NCBI GenBank assembly: GCA_020833415.1
Contig: JAJHQJ010000005.1
Location: 1 to 60,482, forward strand
DNA: 60,482 bases
Direction: 5' to 3'
From: Desulfurococcaceae archaeon
GTDB lineage: Archaea; Thermoproteota; Thermoprotei_A; Sulfolobales; NBVN01
A model generated the notes under the pieces. It searched no databases, had not been told where the DNA came from, and saw only the letters and a program-made list of their open reading frames with translations. This document shows, piece after piece, positions 51,777 through 60,482 of this stretch (position 1 is the first letter of the stretch; each line of letters begins with the position of its first letter). The position numbers and the translations under genes are program-made.

Positions 51777-51816
51777 CCCCCTCCCCGCCCTAAAGTGTGA
51801 GGCTCTCAGTTGTAAC
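51777..51816 (-). repeat. Hairpin relic of a transposon end
   Basis: On the minus strand, GTTACAACTGAGAGCCTCACACTTTAGGGCGGGGAGGGGTCAGG has the left-end tip CAACTGA and the right-end tip TTTAGGGCGGGGAGG joined with no interior, as at 14558 and 34328. It lies between rps26e and a PIN gene. Confidence 0.62.
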
Positions 51817-51866
51817 TGGAAGAGCTAGTACACCACTTAAGCTATGGATAGTCTCCGGACGTGCCT

Positions 51867-52319
51867 CTATGCAGTACTCTCAGAACTACCGCATAGGGTG
51901 AATTTCCTTCTGCTATACCACCACGTTAGCTGCATAACCCCCATCTCCCTAAGTCTCCTTGCCATCTCCTTGTCTAGTGTTGCGACAATAACCCCCTCCC
52001 CTAAGTCCCTGAGATCCGATGCCAGCTTAAGTACGCACTCATCAGTGGTAGTGCAGCCCACTACGTCCACTATTTCAATACTTAGGTACCCTTCATCTAT
52101 TAATTTCAGGAGTAGTCTCGCAGCTAATCCCCGCCGCCCCCTTTCTAGGGCTATCCTAGATAGCTCGTCCATAACTCTTCTAGGGGTAACGAAAACCGGG
52201 TGCTCACAGATACCCTCTAGGGAGTCAACTATGTCAGGAAAGCTACCGTACTCTCCAATGATAAGGAGGGCACTAGTGTCGAGGATAATTCTACAAATCC
52301 TTCGGCTAGTGCTTGACAA
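51867..52319 (-). CDS. PIN-domain ribonuclease-like protein
   Basis: The 150-aa PIN-fold protein has acidic residues in IILDTSALLII, TDECVLKLASDL and GVIVATLDKEMARRL. The layout resembles the Fcf1/Utp24-like archaeal PIN proteins that follow aIF2-gamma in many archaea, rather than VapC: there is no antitoxin gene beside it. It probably acts in rRNA processing. TTG start overlapping the aIF2-gamma stop by 14 nt, so translation is coupled. Confidence 0.82.
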   Translation of the reverse strand: MSSTSRRICRIILDTSALLIIGEYGSFPDIVDSLEGICEHPVFVTPRRVMDELSRIALERGRRGLAARLLLKLIDEGYLSIEIVDVVGCTTTDECVLKLASDLRDLGEGVIVATLDKEMARRLREMGVMQLTWWYSRRKFTLCGSSESTA

Positions 52320-53544
52320 CTCCCCAGCCTACTAACCTCCATCTATTCATTATGTTTCTACTTATAGCTACCTTCATGCTCTTCCATGAGACTACCGGCT
52401 TGTCTACAAGGTCAGCTTCAAACCAGTCTGCTGACAACCTCTTGACTACGGCCATGACCGTTGCGGTCCCGGCTGTGATCATTATCTTCTCTCCGACCCT
52501 TAGTGGAGGGACCTTCTGTAGCTCACGTGTACCTACAACTCTCTCGAAGAGGTGGTAATCTACTGCTAGATGAGTCTGTGGCTCAGGTAGCTGATCGGCT
52601 AGACCTACAACAGAGCCTACAAGTCTGTCCGCCTTAGTTAGGGACGGGTCTAGGCCTGTACCTATTGCTACTAACCCTCCCGGTTTTGCCTCCTTAAATG
52701 ATCTCTCACCGAACCTTATGCTCTCAATTCTCGTATAGAGTTTCCTAAACATAGTCTTCCCCCCCTCGGTTACCCTAATACCTGGACTTATCTCTATTTC
52801 ATCACCTACCTTGAAGATCCCCCTAGTAACGCTCCCCCCTACTACACCCCCGATAAGCCTATCGGGAGGGGTTCCGGGTCTGTTAACGTCAAACGACCTA
52901 GCTACGAACATTACCGGCTTAGCTGAGAGGTCGCGCTCCGGGGTTTTGAAGAGCTCCTCCATGGCTACAATAAGTGCATCTACGTTTACCTTATGCAAGG
53001 CGCTGACGGGGATTATGGGGGCGTTCTCAGCGAACGTACCAGCTAGGAAACTTCTTATCTCCTCGTAGTTTTTCTTAGCCCTATCCCTATCTACTACATC
53101 GACCTTGTTTTGGACTACGATGATGTTCTTAACCCCGATAATCTCGAGGGCCTTAAAGTGCTCCCTAGTTTGAGGCTGTGGGCACGGCTCGTTAGCGGCT
53201 ATTACGAGGAGAGAGCTGTCCATAAGGGCTGCCCCCGATAGCATGTTGGCCATGAGCACCTCATGCCCGGGTGAGTCAACGAAGGATATGCTCCTCCTGT
53301 AAACCGGGTTCTGGCACTCTATTGGGTCAGTTACATAGCGTTCGTAAAGACCTCTACCAGGGCATTCGAATATATCGGTATCGGCATAGCCCACCTTTAT
53401 CGTCATAGACCTTAGTAGCTCCTCTGAGTGTCTGGAGGTCCAAATACCTGTTATAGCCTGGACTAGGGTAGTTTTACCGTGGTCTACGTGGCCTACTACC
53501 CCTATATTTATCTCCGGCTGTCTGTACTGAAACTCGAAGCTCAT
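52306..53544 (-). CDS. eif2g: Translation initiation factor aIF2 gamma subunit
   Basis: The 412-aa GTPase has GVVGHVDHGKTTLVQAITG (G1), DSPGHEVLM (G3), VVQNKVDVV (G4), SALHKVNVD (G5), a zinc-knuckle-like region (DIFECPGRGLYERYVTDPIECQNP; fewer cysteines than usual) and beta-barrel domains. It carries Met-tRNAi to the small subunit. Given the non-AUG starts proposed here, it belongs to the start-selection machinery, though nothing abnormal is obvious. Overlaps FKBP by 4 nt. Confidence 0.95.
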   Translation of the reverse strand: MSFEFQYRQPEINIGVVGHVDHGKTTLVQAITGIWTSRHSEELLRSMTIKVGYADTDIFECPGRGLYERYVTDPIECQNPVYRRSISFVDSPGHEVLMANMLSGAALMDSSLLVIAANEPCPQPQTREHFKALEIIGVKNIIVVQNKVDVVDRDRAKKNYEEIRSFLAGTFAENAPIIPVSALHKVNVDALIVAMEELFKTPERDLSAKPVMFVARSFDVNRPGTPPDRLIGGVVGGSVTRGIFKVGDEIEISPGIRVTEGGKTMFRKLYTRIESIRFGERSFKEAKPGGLVAIGTGLDPSLTKADRLVGSVVGLADQLPEPQTHLAVDYHLFERVVGTRELQKVPPLRVGEKIMITAGTATVMAVVKRLSADWFEADLVDKPVVSWKSMKVAISRNIMNRWRLVGWGVVKH

Positions 53545-54248
53545 TTTCCACCCTCTATTTCATCACGCGTAAACCTATCAATAAACACTACCTCGCTGAC
53601 CCCCTCTACATACTTGAATATGTCGTACGCGGCTAAGCTCTTTAAGTACTGTATTTCACTACTGATCCTGAATCTCTTAGGTATCTCTACAATGGCCTGT
53701 TTTGATGCTGTATCCATCTTAACTACTATATCCTCGGGCTTAGCACCCCTTAGCCTCCTCTTAACTAAGTACCTAATAGCCTCGGTGGGCTCGTTAACTA
53801 CCTTAACTACCTTAAGCTTGAGCTTAAGGGTCTTACCGGCAAGAGGGTGGTTGAAGTCTACTACTACACGCCCTCCCTCAATAGCCAGTATCCTACCGAG
53901 CTCCCCGTTGATCCTGACCTCCTTCCCTACCTCAGGCTTCACGTTCCGCCTCTCGAATACCCTCCTAGGGAAGGTCTTTATCTTACTCGGGTCTCTGGGG
54001 CCGAAGGCTTTTTCGGGAGGTACCTCCACCTCTACCTCCTCACCCTCTTTACAGTATGCTAAGGCCTCTTCAAACCCCTGGAAGAACCTTCCCTCACCGA
54101 CGACTACTACCTCAGGTTCGTAGATAGCACCCTCTACGTACTTCCTGTTCAACTTTGCTTCAACCTCTGAGGTGGTATCTACCAGCTCCCCCGTATCCTT
54201 CACGTAGATTGAGTACTCCACTATAGCTACCTGGTTCTTAGCTAGCAC
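53541..54248 (-). CDS. FKBP-type peptidyl-prolyl isomerase
   Basis: The 235-aa SlyD-like protein has VAIVEYSIYVKDTGELVDTT, FFQGFEEALAYCKEGEEVEVEVPPEKAFGPRDP, an IF-domain insert, HPLAGKTLKLKLKVVKV, and an extra C-terminal domain of about 85 residues (DIVVKMDTASKQAIVEIPKRF) typical of the long archaeal FKBPs. It acts as a prolyl isomerase and chaperone. First gene of the FKBP, aIF2-gamma, PIN operon. Confidence 0.93.
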   Translation of the reverse strand: MLAKNQVAIVEYSIYVKDTGELVDTTSEVEAKLNRKYVEGAIYEPEVVVVGEGRFFQGFEEALAYCKEGEEVEVEVPPEKAFGPRDPSKIKTFPRRVFERRNVKPEVGKEVRINGELGRILAIEGGRVVVDFNHPLAGKTLKLKLKVVKVVNEPTEAIRYLVKRRLRGAKPEDIVVKMDTASKQAIVEIPKRFRISSEIQYLKSLAAYDIFKYVEGVSEVVFIDRFTRDEIEGGK

Positions 54249-54352
54249 TTACCGCACCTTCAACTAGTATCGGGGACTTAACTTAAAAAGCGGATCTTCG
54301 GGTTGGAGTGGGTTAGGGTATTTAAGCCTGTTAAGCTCTAGATTTCTCCGGT

Positions 54353-55378
54353 GTGTTGATGAGTACTAGAAGTGTATTAGCAGAGCTTCTATGGGCTGAG
54401 AAGTACAGGCCTCGGTCCCTACGGGAGATGGTAAACCAAGAGGAGATCGTTAAGAGATTGCAGGTATTCGTTAAAGAGAAGAACATGCCGCACCTACTCT
54501 TTGCAGGCCCCCCGGGGACTGGCAAGACTACGGCAGCTCACGCGCTGGCACACGACCTCTACGGGGAGGACTACAGGTTGTACATGCTAGAGTTGAACGC
54601 TTCAGATGAGAGGGGTATAGATGTGATAAGGACTAAGGTTAAGGAGTTCGCTAGGAGTAAGCTACCAGCCAACGTTCCATTTAAGATCATACTACTAGAC
54701 GAAGCAGACAATATGACGCCAGATGCCCAGCAAGCCCTTAGGAGACTTATGGAGATGTACGTAGACGTTACCAGGTTTATACTTATAGCTAACTATCCCA
54801 GCAAGATAATCGAGCCGATTCAATCTAGGTGTGCGGTCTTCAGGTTTACCCAGCTGAAGAAGGAGGACGTTATATCCAGACTTAAGTGGATATGTAATAA
54901 CGAGAAGGTAGTCTGTGATGATAGAGGGCTTGAGGCTGTATATGAGGTCTCTGAGGGTGATATGAGGAAGGCTATAAATATCCTACAGGCTGCAGCCGCT
55001 CTAGGGGAGGTTAACGTATCTAACGTATATAGAGTGGTGGGCCTGGCTACACCAGCTGAGGTCAGGGCCCTACTTAAGTCAGCCCTCTTTGAGGGGGACT
55101 TCCTTAAAGCTAGGGATAACCTAAGGAAGCTGATGGTATCCTACGGTCTCTCTGGAGTAGATATTATTAAGCAGCTTCATAGAGAGATATTTAGCTCAGA
55201 GATAAACATGCCAGAGGAGATGAGGGTTGAGATAGCCGACTACTTAGGTGAGATACAGTTCAGACTTGTCGAAGGGGCTGATGACGAGATACAGTTAAGT
55301 GCCCTCCTCGCAAAGCTCGTACTACTAGGTAAACCGCTAAGACAGCAGGTCCAGGCTAAGCCTACTAAGGTGAAGTAA
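54353..55378 (+). CDS. rfcS: Replication factor C small subunit
   Basis: The 341-aa AAA+ ATPase has EKYRPRSLREMVNQEEI, LLFAGPPGTGKTTAAHALA, ILLDEADNMTPDAQQALRR and the SRC finger QSRCAVFRF. With RfcL it loads the PCNA clamp. No intein is present. GTG-TTG-ATG in a row at 54353 offer three starts; a TATA (TATTTAAG, about 54319) predicts a nearly leaderless message. Its stop overlaps the rfcL ATG (TAATG). Confidence 0.95.
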   Translation: MLMSTRSVLAELLWAEKYRPRSLREMVNQEEIVKRLQVFVKEKNMPHLLFAGPPGTGKTTAAHALAHDLYGEDYRLYMLELNASDERGIDVIRTKVKEFARSKLPANVPFKIILLDEADNMTPDAQQALRRLMEMYVDVTRFILIANYPSKIIEPIQSRCAVFRFTQLKKEDVISRLKWICNNEKVVCDDRGLEAVYEVSEGDMRKAINILQAAAALGEVNVSNVYRVVGLATPAEVRALLKSALFEGDFLKARDNLRKLMVSYGLSGVDIIKQLHREIFSSEINMPEEMRVEIADYLGEIQFRLVEGADDEIQLSALLAKLVLLGKPLRQQVQAKPTKVK

Positions 55379-56799
55379 TGTCCCAAGAGAGGAGAATTCC
55401 CTGGGTAGTTAAGTACAGACCGAGTAGGGTAGCTGATGTAGTTAATCAGGAGGAGGCTAAGAAGGCCTTCCTAAACTGGCTTGACTCCTGGCTACGGGGT
55501 AAGCCGGAGAGGAAGGCCGCCCTCCTCTACGGACCGCCGGGTTCTGGTAAGACCTCTCTTGTTGAGGCAGCTGCTAGGGAGTATGGACTGGAGCTATTAG
55601 AGATGAATGCCAGCGACTATAGAAGAGCTTCAGATATAGAGAGGGTGGCATTAGTATCATCTAGGGGGGCTAGCTTAGTAAGGGCTCGCGGTAAGATAAT
55701 CCTCTTAGATGAGGTAGACGGTATTTCCGCTACAGCCGACTTAGGAGCTCTAGATGCTATAGTAAATCTGATAAATAAAACATCCTACCCAGTAGTACTC
55801 GTAGCTAACGACCCCTGGGACCCGAAGCTACGCGAACTCAGGGAGGTTTGCCTACTTATAGAGTTTAAGAGATTAACTAAGACAGAGATAAAGAAGGTTC
55901 TCCAAAACATATGTAGGAATGAGAAGTTAGACTGCGAGGACGAGGCCCTGAACTTCATCGCCGAAAGAGCTGAAGGGGATCTTAGATCAGCCATAAACGA
56001 TATAGAAGCTCTTGGCGAGGGCTTCGGTAGGGTCACCTACGCCCTAGCCCGGACCGTCCTGGGTTATAGGAATAGGGAGTTAAATTCCTTCGAGGTAGTT
56101 AGGAGGATACTAACAGCTAAGTACTCTTGGCAGGCTAGGATAGCTGCCTCTCAGACTGACTTAGCTCCAGACGAACTTATTCAGTGGATTAACGAGAACG
56201 TACCTAGACAAGCTGTAGACCCCGAGGACCTCTGGCGAGCTTTTGAAAGCCTTTCCAGGGCAGATATCTACATGGCTAGGGTAGTTAAAAGCGGTAACTG
56301 GGACCTACTAGCATATGCTTCAGACATGATGACAGCTGGCGTAGCCTTGGCTATCACAAACCCGCAGTATAAGTTTAAGTGGGTTAAGTACGGGTTCCCG
56401 GAGAAGATAAGGATGTTATCTAAAACGAGGGAGGTTAGGCAGGTTAGGGATGACCTAGCTAAGGTTATAGCTCAGCACCTTAAGTGCTCTACCTCGGTAG
56501 CGAAGTCCGAGGTCATCCCCCTGCTAAGGGTTATATTCGATAACAACCCAGAGTATGCGGCAAGACTCGCTCTAGGTTTAGGGCTTAGTGACTCCATGAT
56601 AAAGTATCTCTCTGAGAGGAACGGTGATAGGGTAGTTAAGCTTGTAGAGGATCTGAGAGCGCAACTCAGAGAGGCTCTACTAGGAGGTTTAGAGAGCCCC
56701 GCTAGAAAAGAAGTGGAGAAGGTTAAGCCGGCTACTAAAAAGGCGGAGAGAAGGAGAGCAAAGAGTTCTGAGGGACTCAAGGGCTTTCTTAAGAAGTAA
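55378..56799 (+). CDS. rfcL: Replication factor C large subunit
   Basis: The 473-aa AAA+ protein has KYRPSRVADVVNQEEA, ALLYGPPGSGKTSLVEAAA, ILLDEVDGI, a collar domain, and a lysine-rich tail ending LKGFLKK, a PIP-box-like clamp-binding end. It is the single large subunit of the archaeal clamp loader. Overlaps the convergent wHTH gene by 11 nt. Confidence 0.95.
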   Translation: MSQERRIPWVVKYRPSRVADVVNQEEAKKAFLNWLDSWLRGKPERKAALLYGPPGSGKTSLVEAAAREYGLELLEMNASDYRRASDIERVALVSSRGASLVRARGKIILLDEVDGISATADLGALDAIVNLINKTSYPVVLVANDPWDPKLRELREVCLLIEFKRLTKTEIKKVLQNICRNEKLDCEDEALNFIAERAEGDLRSAINDIEALGEGFGRVTYALARTVLGYRNRELNSFEVVRRILTAKYSWQARIAASQTDLAPDELIQWINENVPRQAVDPEDLWRAFESLSRADIYMARVVKSGNWDLLAYASDMMTAGVALAITNPQYKFKWVKYGFPEKIRMLSKTREVRQVRDDLAKVIAQHLKCSTSVAKSEVIPLLRVIFDNNPEYAARLALGLGLSDSMIKYLSERNGDRVVKLVEDLRAQLREALLGGLESPARKEVEKVKPATKKAERRRAKSSEGLKGFLKK

Positions 56800-57064
56800 A
56801 GAGCTCGCGTATTATTCTAGCAACCGGGTTAGCTGAGTTTAACCTATAGGTCTTAACCCTCCCTAGGGAAACTTCGTAGACCACCCCCTGTTCCACCAAG
56901 TACTGCAGCCCTCTCTTAACAACTTTGTGATTAAGCCTTGTTAACCTAACTATGGCTGAGATATTGAGGGAACCGTACTCACATAGTAGCTTAAGTATTT
57001 TAACCCTAGTCCTACTCGATAGAACCTCGACTACCTTATCGCTTAGGCTACTCACCGAGCTCAC
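56789..57064 (-). CDS. Small winged-helix (ArsR-like) DNA-binding protein
   Basis: The 91-aa protein is a winged helix: LSSRTRVKILKLLCEYGSLNISAIVRLTRLNHKVVKRGLQYLVEQGVVYEVSLGRVKTYRLN. No metal or ligand domain. It starts inside the 3' end of orc1/cdc6 (17-nt overlap), so it is co-expressed with the origin-binding protein. Orc1-linked wHTH proteins occur in Sulfolobus-like genomes; a role at origins or in autoregulation is a guess. Confidence 0.85.
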   Translation of the reverse strand: MSSVSSLSDKVVEVLSSRTRVKILKLLCEYGSLNISAIVRLTRLNHKVVKRGLQYLVEQGVVYEVSLGRVKTYRLNSANPVARIIRELFTS

Positions 57065-58301
57065 GCCTCAGCGCTATGGCTCTATTGAGAGCGTTTAGCA
57101 GGCTATCCAGAGGTGCTGCTCCGAAGCTTACATAGCTACTCCGACCTCTACGTCCCTTAAGGCTCTTCCTAACCATTATTATACCTCTATTAGCTAACTC
57201 TGAGACGTAGTAGTAGACCTGCGTATGCTTCCTAGGTTCGACACCTATCTCAGTACACAGTTTCCTATATATAGACTCTACCGTACCTATGCTCACGAAA
57301 TCCTCTCCGGAACTCTTAAGCTCTAGGGCTATGGCTTTGAGAAGAAGTAGCTGGTGTAGGTTGAGGTAGTTGAGGGAGTCTAGGACGTGTACCAGACTTA
57401 CATCCTCACGGACGGATACGGCTCTAACATGGTCTACGAGAACTCTGGTAGCCCTCCCCTCCTCTATTTCCTTCTCTGCTAACTTGCCAGCAGCGTATAA
57501 AATAGCTAAAGCCTTCCTAGCGTTTCCATCACCACCAGTATCTACCCCGATTAGGTTTGCTATGTATTCGAAAACTTCATCACCTACAACACCCGGTTGA
57601 AACGCCTCCTCAGCACGGTACTTCAGTATATCGTAGAGCTCCCTAGCTCTATAGGCGTTAAAGACTATGGTATTTCTGAGGACATAGCCCCCGGAGACCT
57701 CATCAAGTACTTTAGCGATTTCATGCGGCTTCATCCTGCTTATGTAGATGAAGTTAAGCCTGAGAACCTCGGAGTGGAATACGTCGTAGAATCTAAGTAG
57801 GACGTACCTATCCTCAGCTTTAAAGCTCGTAAGTACCGTGTCGAACTCATCTAGAGTTACAATGGCGTAGAGGTCGTTGAGGTCTAGCTCCTTTAGGAGT
57901 GCTTGGACGAACTCTAAAAGTCCTAGCCCTCTATCCGGGATACTCAGGCCTAGTTGGTTCTTGATCTCCCTAAGTACAGGTAAGGCACCCTTAACGCTAG
58001 CACAGTTTACGTGTACGTACTTCAACTTTATACCCCGCTCATTGGCTATCCTACACATAACTCTCCCGAAAGATATCGCGGTAGCTGTCTTACCAGTACC
58101 TAGAGAACCGTATAGCACCACCCTACCCGAGGAGCTCCCCGGAGAGACTATGACGTGTTTGAACATCTTAGTTAGTTGCTTGAGTTGCTCCTCCCTATGT
58201 GGTAGAACCTCCGGAACGTACTCCGGGTACAGCTTGGTTTCATCTATAAATACCCCGGGCCTCCTAATAATACTTTCAATTACCTCCTTAATGTTACTCA
58301 T
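57048..58301 (-). CDS. cdc6: Orc1/Cdc6 origin recognition ATPase
   Basis: The protein of about 417 aa has AAA+ motifs VVLYGSLGTGKTATAISFGR (Walker A), VTLDEFDTVL (Walker B), sensor 1 IYISRMKPHE, GDGNARKALAILYAAG (sensor 2) and a C-terminal winged helix. It marks replication origins and recruits MCM. I prefer ATG 58301 with GGTGAT upstream; the TATA at about 58350 puts the track start (58334) ahead of transcription. No ORB repeats could be seen in the 70 bp upstream, so no origin is claimed. Confidence 0.93.
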   Translation of the reverse strand: MSNIKEVIESIIRRPGVFIDETKLYPEYVPEVLPHREEQLKQLTKMFKHVIVSPGSSSGRVVLYGSLGTGKTATAISFGRVMCRIANERGIKLKYVHVNCASVKGALPVLREIKNQLGLSIPDRGLGLLEFVQALLKELDLNDLYAIVTLDEFDTVLTSFKAEDRYVLLRFYDVFHSEVLRLNFIYISRMKPHEIAKVLDEVSGGYVLRNTIVFNAYRARELYDILKYRAEEAFQPGVVGDEVFEYIANLIGVDTGGDGNARKALAILYAAGKLAEKEIEEGRATRVLVDHVRAVSVREDVSLVHVLDSLNYLNLHQLLLLKAIALELKSSGEDFVSIGTVESIYRKLCTEIGVEPRKHTQVYYYVSELANRGIIMVRKSLKGRRGRSSYVSFGAAPLDSLLNALNRAIALRRELGE

Positions 58302-58373
58302 ACTTTCACTTATCACCTGAATACTTACACCCACATTAATAAGAACGCCTATAAAGAGTTCGAGGACGCCGAG

Positions 58374-59087
58374 CTAGGGGTTAAGACCTTCGTAGAGCTT
58401 CTTTCTTCTTTCGTACTCCTCCCGGTTCATGACGAATCTAGCTGGAACACCAGCTACTACAACACCAGGAGGTACATCCTTAGTTACCACAGCACCTGCT
58501 GCGACAACAGCTCCTCTACCTATTACGACACCAGCTACAACCGTAGCATTAGCTCCAATAACGGCCTCATCCTCGATTACTGTTTCAACTATCCTACTGC
58601 TTGGGGGGTACCTATCGTTCGTTATGACAGCTCTAGGGCCTATGAATACCCCTCTTCCTATCCGGGTCTTTATCGGTATGTAAACTCCGGTCTGTATGTT
58701 GGTGTGCTCCCCTATAGTTACATACCCATCTATTACGGTTCCAGTACCTACCTTAGTCCAGCTACCTACGGAGGTCTTCTCCCTAATTAACACTCCGTGA
58801 CCAAGCTCTACACCATCCCCAAGCTCTACCTCCTCATATATGATACAGTGGGTCCTAACTATCACACCTTTACCTAGTCTACATCCACTGCTAACTCTAT
58901 CAACCTCCTCTAGGGGCTGCTCAGAACTTCCTAGCTCTGAGAGTTTTCTCTTAACAGGAAACCCTAGAACCGAGAAGCTGAAGATTCTGGAGTCGTCTCC
59001 TACTGATGTACTACCGAGTACTACTACTGGAGGAGTCAGTAGCACGCTAGGGCTTAGCGAAGCCTTCCTAGATACGTAGTGCGTCAT
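58374..59087 (-). CDS. Left-handed beta-helix acyltransferase
   Basis: Hexapeptide repeats run through most of the protein ([86 protein letters not shown]). This is the LbH fold of sugar-nucleotide or serine-type acetyltransferases, with a probable role in surface glycan or sugar modification. A TATA (TATATAAATAC, about 59126-59136) puts the RNA start near 59104, so ATG 59087 is better than the track GTG at 59111; 237 aa. Confidence 0.85.
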   Translation of the reverse strand: MTHYVSRKASLSPSVLLTPPVVVLGSTSVGDDSRIFSFSVLGFPVKRKLSELGSSEQPLEEVDRVSSGCRLGKGVIVRTHCIIYEEVELGDGVELGHGVLIREKTSVGSWTKVGTGTVIDGYVTIGEHTNIQTGVYIPIKTRIGRGVFIGPRAVITNDRYPPSSRIVETVIEDEAVIGANATVVAGVVIGRGAVVAAGAVVTKDVPPGVVVAGVPARFVMNREEYERRKKLYEGLNP

Positions 59088-59158
59088 TACGTTCACGAGC
59101 TTCCCTTGCACTGAGCAGGTAACACTATATAAATACAGTCCTAGTAGGGGCTGTAGCT

Positions 59159-59422
59159 GTGCAGCTGGTGGACTTCGTTAGGCAGATGGCTGTAGCCGTT
59201 ACAACTGTAGCCTGGTTTGTATTCCTAGTTACCTGGGCTGTTGGGTGGGCCCTACGGGGGGCTCCACTTCCGTTCAGGAACATCAAGAGAGTGGGTCAGA
59301 GTCTTATTGAGGACTCCGTAATGGCGGCTTTCTGGTTAGCACTCGGTACCACGATATTCGCACTGATATCCTACATAGTGTCCTCCATATCACTACCCAT
59401 GCCTCCACCCCCGTCACCTTAG
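59159..59422 (+). CDS. cedA1: CedA1-like small membrane protein (candidate DNA-import pilin)
   Basis: The 87-aa protein has two hydrophobic helices ([21 protein letters not shown] and [24 protein letters not shown]), a basic connecting loop ([10 protein letters not shown]) and a proline-rich tail. With the polytopic gene that follows, this fits the crenarchaeal Ced DNA-import genes, where CedA1 is a VirB2-like subunit. The identification rests on size, topology and neighbourhood, not on a clear motif. GTG start at 59159. Confidence 0.6.
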   Translation: MQLVDFVRQMAVAVTTVAWFVFLVTWAVGWALRGAPLPFRNIKRVGQSLIEDSVMAAFWLALGTTIFALISYIVSSISLPMPPPPSP

Positions 59423-59436
59423 CGGGGTGTTCGACT

Positions 59437-60482
59437 ATAGAGATACTCCCACTAGCGTATACCCTCTCACTACTCACGTACGTAATAGGTGCTGTTCTCT
59501 ACGGCTCTCCCATACCTGCTAAGTACGTTAAGAAGTGGGGGGTTATGATGATGTACGACGGTATAGCGTCAGCTACTCTAGTCTCAGCCTATGGTCTCAT
59601 GATTAAGCTGGGGGACTACCTCCTGTCCATAGTTAACGCAGACTGGGGGAACTTCACCGTCTGGCTTACTAGTAGGACCGGTGTCCTGGTATCCATGTAC
59701 CTACTGCTACAGTCTCTCGGAGCTATGTTAAAGGCTTCGGGAGCTGAGGTACTCCTGGAGATACTTAAGCACGCAGGAGCACTCCTGGCTACAGCTCTCA
59801 CAGCTATTAAGACGGTTTACATCATCTCCATGGTAATCTACAGTCTTAGGGATAAGATCCTTGCCGTAGGTGTACTCCTCTACTCTCTACCATTTAGGAT
59901 TGGGAGAGGTGTTGGCGCGGCCCTGATAGCTGCCTCATTGGTATACTACATCGGACTCCCCCTCATGCCCGCGTTTGCGGCGATTTTCGAGGCGCCTCCC
60001 GTAACTATGCCTAGCAGCGGTTTAGGTAGTATCAGGGGTAGGGTGGTGGATGCTCTAGGAAGCCCCCTACCTAATGCTATTATAGAACTTTACGGAAGTA
60101 GTACCGTTGAACCGGATGTAGTTGTTGTGGCAGATACCTCGGGAAGGTTCTACGTCGGACCACCGTACGATGTGATGACGGAAGGTACCGCCTTTACGTC
60201 CTCCGTAGTCTTCATGGGGTACAGGTTCACCCCAGATCCATCGTATCTCAAAGCACCGTGGGAGGGGTCTCTAAGGGTCTACAACCTAGTCTACGCAGGT
60301 CAGAGTCTAGCTCTAATGCTTATTGGCGTGTTCTACATAGGTAACATGAGTAGGGTCTGTAGCGAACTTTTGTTAAACATGGAGGTTCTCAGCGAAACTG
60401 CCTCCGTAGCTATCCTAAAGCTTAGCATAGTTAACGTAAGCTCTATAGCGGTTAATGGTGAAAGCCTGCAGTGCTCTTGGAG
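59437..60482 (+). CDS. cedA: CedA-like polytopic membrane protein, 5' part, apparently starting at ATA
   Basis: The track lists nothing here because the frame runs off the window. It reads EILPLAYTLSLLTYVIGAVLYG, several more membrane helices (LLATALTAIKTVYIISMVIYSL, VGAALIAASLVYYIGLPLMP), then a long beta-rich, probably exterior domain (GSIRGRVVDALGSPLPNAIIELYG, carboxypeptidase-regulatory-like). It fits CedA, the DNA-import channel. The frame has no ATG/GTG/TTG before the first helix. ATA at 59437 lies 7 nt after GGGGTG, 14 bp after the cedA1 stop. The 3' end is outside. Confidence 0.6.
   Translation, partial: MEILPLAYTLSLLTYVIGAVLYGSPIPAKYVKKWGVMMMYDGIASATLVSAYGLMIKLGDYLLSIVNADWGNFTVWLTSRTGVLVSMYLLLQSLGAMLKASGAEVLLEILKHAGALLATALTAIKTVYIISMVIYSLRDKILAVGVLLYSLPFRIGRGVGAALIAASLVYYIGLPLMPAFAAIFEAPPVTMPSSGLGSIRGRVVDALGSPLPNAIIELYGSSTVEPDVVVVADTSGRFYVGPPYDVMTEGTAFTSSVVFMGYRFTPDPSYLKAPWEGSLRVYNLVYAGQSLALMLIGVFYIGNMSRVCSELLLNMEVLSETASVAILKLSIVNVSSIAVNGESLQCSW

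Noticed and set aside
58302-58373. Replication origin next to orc1/cdc6
   Set aside because: The short upstream gap shows no origin recognition box repeats or long AT-rich unwinding tract.

Overview
The window looks like the chromosome of a hyperthermophilic crenarchaeon (Thermoproteota), probably Desulfurococcales-like; the order is a guess. The evidence is archaeal information-processing genes (archaeal PriL and DnaG, clamp, RfcS/RfcL, Orc1/Cdc6, aIF2-gamma, S8e, L34e, S26e, SRP19, TiaS, Rpo12, an RPC34-like factor), CedA-like DNA-import proteins, intron-containing tRNA-Met, and frequent TTG/GTG starts behind TATA boxes. Pyruvate:ferredoxin oxidoreductase and a flavodiiron protein point to an anaerobic, peptide- or sugar-using life. 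GC content was not computed.

Layout. 1-7.5 kb: POR operon, Sec61-beta, MazG-like, Mrp, a membrane protein, a candidate ncRNA, pyruvate kinase, MBL-fold enzyme. 7.6-10.7 kb: a metal ABC importer operon ending in a DtxR-type regulator, with two matching 17-bp palindromes around its TATA box. 10.7-19.4 kb: tRNA-Ala, dCTP deaminase, DNA glycosylase, RibK, endonuclease V, proteasome beta, tRNA-Met, Tsr3, nucleotidyltransferase, DUF434, AlaRS. 19.4-26.3 kb: Rpo12, flavodiiron protein and an ABC-2 export operon hit twice by related IS607 elements (one full, one 273-bp derivative); a third derivative lies between rpo12 and alaS. 26.4-38.9 kb: Fe-ADH, PCNA, Lrp, PriL, MetRS, a class II amidotransferase-like protein, a tiny twin-CX3C protein, TiaS, SRP19, S8e, L34e, CMP kinase, tRNA-Ser, TrmI. 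38.9-44 kb: a transposon island with an IS607 nested inside an IS605-type tnpB, a decayed IS607, and two roughly 255-bp non-autonomous elements with their own promoters. 44-60.5 kb: DnaG, RPC34-like factor, UDG, DtdA, thiolase plus a DUF35-SDR fusion, tRNA-Pro, S26e, PIN, aIF2-gamma, FKBP, RfcS/RfcL, wHTH, Orc1/Cdc6, acyltransferase and CedA1/CedA-like genes.

Two themes stand out. First, several conserved genes have no ATG, GTG or TTG where their N-terminus must begin, but carry a one-base relative of ATG (ATA, ACG or CTG), usually 6-7 nt after a good Shine-Dalgarno or at the expected start of a leaderless transcript: MetRS, S8e, the amidotransferase, the RPC34-like protein and the CedA-like protein. 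Second, the window holds many short transposon derivatives that keep both ends plus a promoter placed to transcribe the omega-RNA-like right end. Two sit in one ABC operon, where precise excision would restore both reading frames. They could act as stand-alone guide-RNA genes for TnpB proteins in trans, and one of the two full-length TnpBs has lost its zinc-finger cysteines and the usual RuvC-II glutamate.
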